Assembly (NCBI GenBank): GCA_035623335.1 | Contig: DASPTQ010000117.1 | Span: 3,993-67,992, forward strand | DNA length: 64,000 nucleotides | Origin: JAFAGX01 sp035623335 | GTDB lineage: Bacteria > Acidobacteriota > Terriglobia > Terriglobales > Acidobacteriaceae | Reading direction: 5' to 3' | In this document: one piece after another, positions 60,891 to 64,000 of the stretch | Numbering within the stretch: position 1 is the stretch's first letter | Layout: every line of letters starts with the position of its first letter | Translations under genes and position numbers: made by a program | The notes under the pieces: generated by a model | Databases searched by the model: none | What the model saw: only the letters and a program-made list of their open reading frames with translations | What the model was told of the DNA's origin: nothing

Positions 60891-62378
60891 TTAGTTATAC
60901 GGTCGTTTCCCCCGGAAGGGCAGATCTTCACGCTCAAAGCTCTTCTCGGTGACCTTGGGCGGTTTCTCGCCGGCAGTAAAGACCCGATCTTCGTTACGCC
61001 CGATTCTCTTGTGGGCGTGCAGGCCCTCCAACACGAATTCCGCGGCTGAAACTTGCGTCTCCGGCGTATCCTTGGGGCCGACATTCAACTTGACCAGCTT
61101 CTCCATCAAACCCTGAATACCGCGAAGCGCCTGCAGCGACTCGCACGCGCTCGAGGTGTCGGCCAGCTGAATCTCGCCTCCCAGATCGAACCACTGCACG
61201 ATCTGATTCATATCCGCACCTTTGAAGAAGTTGTCGTAGGTCTTGGCGACCGCGGTGCGAATCAGTTCGCGCCCCACATTGTCCGCACCTTTCATCTCGC
61301 CCTCATACTCCAACTCGAGTTTGCCGGTGATGGCCGGCATGGCGGCATAAACATCTCCCACGCGAGGCACCACCAACTTCTCGTTATGCTGAATCGCCCG
61401 TCGCTCGGCATTCGAGATCACGTTCTCCATACAGGAAATCGGCAGGCGCTGGCTGACGCCGGAGCGCTTGTCGATTTTCTTGTCCTCGCGGGCACTGAAG
61501 GCGATGCGTTCGATCACTTCCTGCACATATTTCGGAATGTGCAGCCTGTATCCGTCACGCTGTGTCCAAGCCTCCTGCGCCGTAATCGCGATTCCCTCTT
61601 CGAGCGTAGCAGGATAATGGGTGCGAATTTCCGACCCGATGCGGTCCTTGAGCGGAGTAATGATCTTTCCCCGGGCGGTGTAATCTTCCGGATTCGCGCT
61701 AAATACCAAGGCGATGTCCAGCGGCAACCGGATGGGATAGCCCTTAATCTGGACATCGCCCTCTTGCATGATGTTGAAGAGTCCCACTTGAATCTTGCCG
61801 GCCAGGTCGGGCAGTTCGTTGATCGCGAAAATGCCGCGATTCGCCCGGGGCAGCAGTCCGTAGTGAACCGTTAGCTCGCTGCTAAGCTGGTGACCACCGC
61901 GGGCCGCCTTGATCGGATCGATGTCTCCGATTAGGTCGGCAATGGTTACATCCGGGGTGGCCAACTTTTCCACGTAGCGTTCGTCCGGGGTGAGATAAGC
62001 GATGGGAGCACTGTCGCCGTGCTGGACAAGTTGCTCGCGACACTGGCGGCAAATCGGCGCATACGGGTTGTCGTGAATCTCACAGCCCATAAGGTAGGGC
62101 ATCTGCGGGTCGAGCAAGGAGGTTAGGGCCCGCAGGATGCGGCTCTTGGCTTGACCGCGAAGTCCGAGCAGAATGAAGTGATGGCGGGAAAGGATGGCGT
62201 TGACGATTTGCGGCACAACCGTATCGTCGTATCCCACAATGCCGGGGAAAATGGGTCCGCCGTGGCGCAGCTTCTCCATCAAGTTGTCACGCAACTCGTC
62301 TCGTACCCGCCGAGTTCGCAGGATTGATTCCGAGAATGGACTTTGGCGTAATTCGCCGAGCGTCCGCGGAAGACTCAT
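60891..62378 (-). CDS. MoxR/Mg-chelatase-like AAA+ ATPase with cysteine-rich insertion
   Basis: 495 residues. AAA+ domain: the nucleotide loop is FILLGLRGQAKSRILRALTS (GxxGxxKS, MoxR style), the Walker B-like segment GIFAINELPDLAGKIQVGLF, and the sensor region LVFSANPEDYTARGKIITPL. Directly after the first helix comes a zinc-knuckle-like motif, Cys99-x2-His102 and Cys110-x2-Cys113 (GCEIHDNPYAPICRQCREQL), not usual in MoxR proteins. The C-terminal third (about 330-495) is helical and unassigned. It precedes the VWA gene and should work with it. Confidence 0.85.
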   Translation of the reverse strand: MSLPRTLGELRQSPFSESILRTRRVRDELRDNLMEKLRHGGPIFPGIVGYDDTVVPQIVNAILSRHHFILLGLRGQAKSRILRALTSLLDPQMPYLMGCEIHDNPYAPICRQCREQLVQHGDSAPIAYLTPDERYVEKLATPDVTIADLIGDIDPIKAARGGHQLSSELTVHYGLLPRANRGIFAINELPDLAGKIQVGLFNIMQEGDVQIKGYPIRLPLDIALVFSANPEDYTARGKIITPLKDRIGSEIRTHYPATLEEGIAITAQEAWTQRDGYRLHIPKYVQEVIERIAFSAREDKKIDKRSGVSQRLPISCMENVISNAERRAIQHNEKLVVPRVGDVYAAMPAITGKLELEYEGEMKGADNVGRELIRTAVAKTYDNFFKGADMNQIVQWFDLGGEIQLADTSSACESLQALRGIQGLMEKLVKLNVGPKDTPETQVSAAEFVLEGLHAHKRIGRNEDRVFTAGEKPPKVTEKSFEREDLPFRGKRPYN

Positions 62379-62432
62379 GATCCGAAACCCCCAGGAAGAA
62401 CAGCTCCGTCACTCGATTATACGCCCGCTATG

Positions 62433-63044
62433 CTAACCTGCATGACCGTTGCCGCCTGCCTTCCGGCGCACGTTCATGGTGCGTCGCATGCCAGGCAAGA
62501 TCGTTTCAAAAAACGAAATGACGGCTTCCAAGCGTTCCGACTCCGACTTCATCGCCAACAGGGCCTGCTTGAAATCGAGATCGAGCGGCAGGGCTCCGGC
62601 CAAGCGAAAGGAGAGCTGCTGCGGCTCGATTCCCGAAGCGTCTTCCGGTACCGCCCCCACCAGAGTCATGATCTCCGTGTGCAAGCGCATGGCCTGCTGG
62701 ATGCGTTCGGGGGCAGCCGCGCCGCTCTCGTCCCGCAAGTACAGCACTTCCGCCTGCAGAAAGGACCTCTCCTGACTGACTTGAATGACTTCGAAGCGCT
62801 CGCGGCCCTGGGTGACAATGTCCATGCGGCCGTCGTCATACTTCTTGGTTACGGTGACGATTTCCGCGGTACAGCCAATGTCGGCGATTCCCCCTTCCTT
62901 GGCCCGCACCACGCCGAAAACTTGGTTCCGCTCCAGGCATTCTGCGATCATCTCCTTGTAGCGAGGTTCGAAGATGTGCAGAGGAAGTGGCGTCCCCGGC
63001 AACAGAACCAGATCCAGCGGGAAGATTGGCAGGAGCAAACTCAC
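62433..63044 (-). CDS. LON-domain (ATP-dependent protease substrate-binding-like) protein
   Basis: 203 residues from a GTG start. It contains only the N-terminal LON/PUA-like domain: LLPIFPLDLVLLPGTPLPLH, IFEPRYKEMIAECLERNQVF, TVTKKYDDGRMDIVTQGRER and a helical C-terminal part (LAGALPLDLDFKQALLAMKS). No AAA+ or protease domain is present. Such stand-alone LON-domain proteins are widespread and of unresolved function. It lies 54 bases upstream of the MoxR gene on the same strand, so the three genes may form one transcript. Confidence 0.9.
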   Translation of the reverse strand: MSLLLPIFPLDLVLLPGTPLPLHIFEPRYKEMIAECLERNQVFGVVRAKEGGIADIGCTAEIVTVTKKYDDGRMDIVTQGRERFEVIQVSQERSFLQAEVLYLRDESGAAAPERIQQAMRLHTEIMTLVGAVPEDASGIEPQQLSFRLAGALPLDLDFKQALLAMKSESERLEAVISFFETILPGMRRTMNVRRKAGGNGHAG

Positions 63045-63169
63045 GAATGGCTCCCGACATTTTCAGGCAAGCTTAGGGTGGGCATGCTTGATTGTACGCT
63101 AGGCGAACGGCTCGCCATGGAGCCTACTAACCTCTTGACGGGAGCGAGGGAGAAGCATAGAAGCGCAGC

Positions 63170-63994
63170 ATGGACCTTTCGGGCAAAGTGGCGGTTGTGA
63201 CCGGCGCCTCGATGGGCATTGGCGAAGCCCTAGCCAGAATCTTCGTCGACCACGGTGCCGGAGTGGTGGTTCTGTCGCGGGATGCTGGCCGCGCCGAAGC
63301 CGCCCGCCACCGCGTGGGACATCCCGAGCGTACCATCGCGCTGGCCTGCGACGTTCGCAATCGCGAGGAGATCGATCGCGTCGTCGGCCTGACCCTGCAT
63401 CATTTCAACCGCATCGACATCTGGGTGAATAATGCCGGATATGGGCTGAGGACTCCGGTCGCGAATGCCAAAATGACCGATGTTCGGAACCTGTTCGAAA
63501 CCAACTTCTTCGGCGCGGTCGAAGCCATGGAAGCCGTGGCCGCGGTCATGCAGCAGCAGGGCTCGGGAACCATCATCAACATCTCTAGTGTCGCCGGGCA
63601 CATACCCTTGCCCTTCAGCGCCTTTTATAGCGCCACCAAGTTCGCTCTGAACGCAATCGGCAAGGCGGCAAGGCTGGAGCTGGCCGGTGCCGGCATCCAT
63701 GTTCTGACCGTGTGCCCCGGCTATGTCAGAACGAACTTTTCCGCGAACGTCGTCCGCAGCGGCACAAACAAGGAGACCCGTCCGGCTTGGGTGCGGGGAA
63801 TCTCAGCCGAGCGGGTGGCTCGCGCCGTGCTCCGCGCTTACGGGAAACAAAAGCGGGAAGTCGTCGTGCCTTGGTCCATGCACCCGGTGATCAAGCTTTA
63901 TCAGCTGTTTCCGGGATTGCTGGAGTGGGGAATGGGAAAAGGGCTGGCGCGAGGAAGACAAATTCCGAGATCTTCGGTCAACGAGACTCCCTAA
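63170..63994 (+). CDS. Short-chain dehydrogenase/reductase
   Basis: 274 residues, classical SDR. NAD(P)-binding VAVVTGASMGIGEALARIFV, structural IWVNNAGYGL, catalytic ISSVAGH Ser, and YSATKFALN Tyr-x3-Lys. The Arg after the second strand (LSRDAGRAEA) suggests preference for NADP(H). The C-terminal extension of about 50 residues (VVPWSMHPVIKLYQLFPGLL) suggests membrane association as in the DltE-like and DHRS7-like groups. The substrate is unknown; it diverges from the LON-domain gene. Confidence 0.93.
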   Translation: MDLSGKVAVVTGASMGIGEALARIFVDHGAGVVVLSRDAGRAEAARHRVGHPERTIALACDVRNREEIDRVVGLTLHHFNRIDIWVNNAGYGLRTPVANAKMTDVRNLFETNFFGAVEAMEAVAAVMQQQGSGTIINISSVAGHIPLPFSAFYSATKFALNAIGKAARLELAGAGIHVLTVCPGYVRTNFSANVVRSGTNKETRPAWVRGISAERVARAVLRAYGKQKREVVVPWSMHPVIKLYQLFPGLLEWGMGKGLARGRQIPRSSVNETP

Positions 63995-64000
63995 GATCTT

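Overview
The window looks like chromosomal DNA of a GC-rich soil bacterium of the phylum Acidobacteriota (class Terriglobia is the likeliest fit). The inference rests on several things: a Ser/Thr kinase fused to a TolB-like domain and TPRs, an Hfq with a long N-terminal extension, a GloVer-repeat/IPT secreted protein, many transporters and glycoside hydrolases, and small secreted proteins of acidobacterial type. No rRNA, tRNA, CRISPR array, phage or transposase gene was seen. Assignments come from reading motifs by eye; no database search was possible.

Layout. 1-3312 is the 3' part of a receptor-like Ser/Thr kinase. 3313-8560 is a graveyard of broken genes: a trimeric-autotransporter head fragment, a truncated DUF6629 membrane protein, a frameshifted GloVer/IPT protein, a carboxylesterase tail, a shortened YdjM-like membrane protein and an Ig-like fragment, with one intact methyltransferase among them. 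8560-14503 holds a GAF-TM-SPOR protein, a tiny Flp-type pilin missed by length filters, small secreted or membrane proteins, enolase and an orphan ParB-like protein. 14895-20245 is a tight four-gene sugar operon (two glycoside hydrolases, ROK kinase, SIS-domain sugar-phosphate enzyme). 20364-29410 has signalling genes (REC; PAS-GGDEF-EAL), guanine deaminase, an HNH nuclease, OPT and POT peptide transporters, and a YggS-type PLP protein.

The most interesting region is 29519-38905, all on the minus strand. It encodes an OxlT-type oxalate/formate antiporter, deoxyribose-phosphate aldolase, the three subunits of a thiamine-diphosphate enzyme matching oxalate oxidoreductase, an FCD-type GntR regulator, a PanE-like reductase and an AAE3-like oxalyl-CoA synthetase. 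Together these would import oxalate, oxidise it to CO2 with reduction of ferredoxin, and in parallel activate it to oxalyl-CoA and reduce that to glyoxylate. A 21-bp palindromic operator lies on the gntR/oxidoreductase promoter, and a close copy sits just upstream of the antiporter. That suggests one regulon inside the window.

39190-48127 contains a DUF4440 protein, a PstS-like binding protein behind a CRP-type palindrome, four MFS transporters of different families (two of them flanking a trehalase) and a site-2 protease. 48225-51166 is housekeeping: HU, Hfq, DNA polymerase III delta' and thymidylate kinase. 51338-63994 has an M61 peptidase, a divergent PIG-L deacetylase/glycosyltransferase pair with a G9 tract before the latter, a CDGSH protein, a Tat-exported spermidine-dehydrogenase-like flavoprotein, a broken TPR gene, a MoxR/VWA pair, a LON-domain protein and an SDR oxidoreductase.
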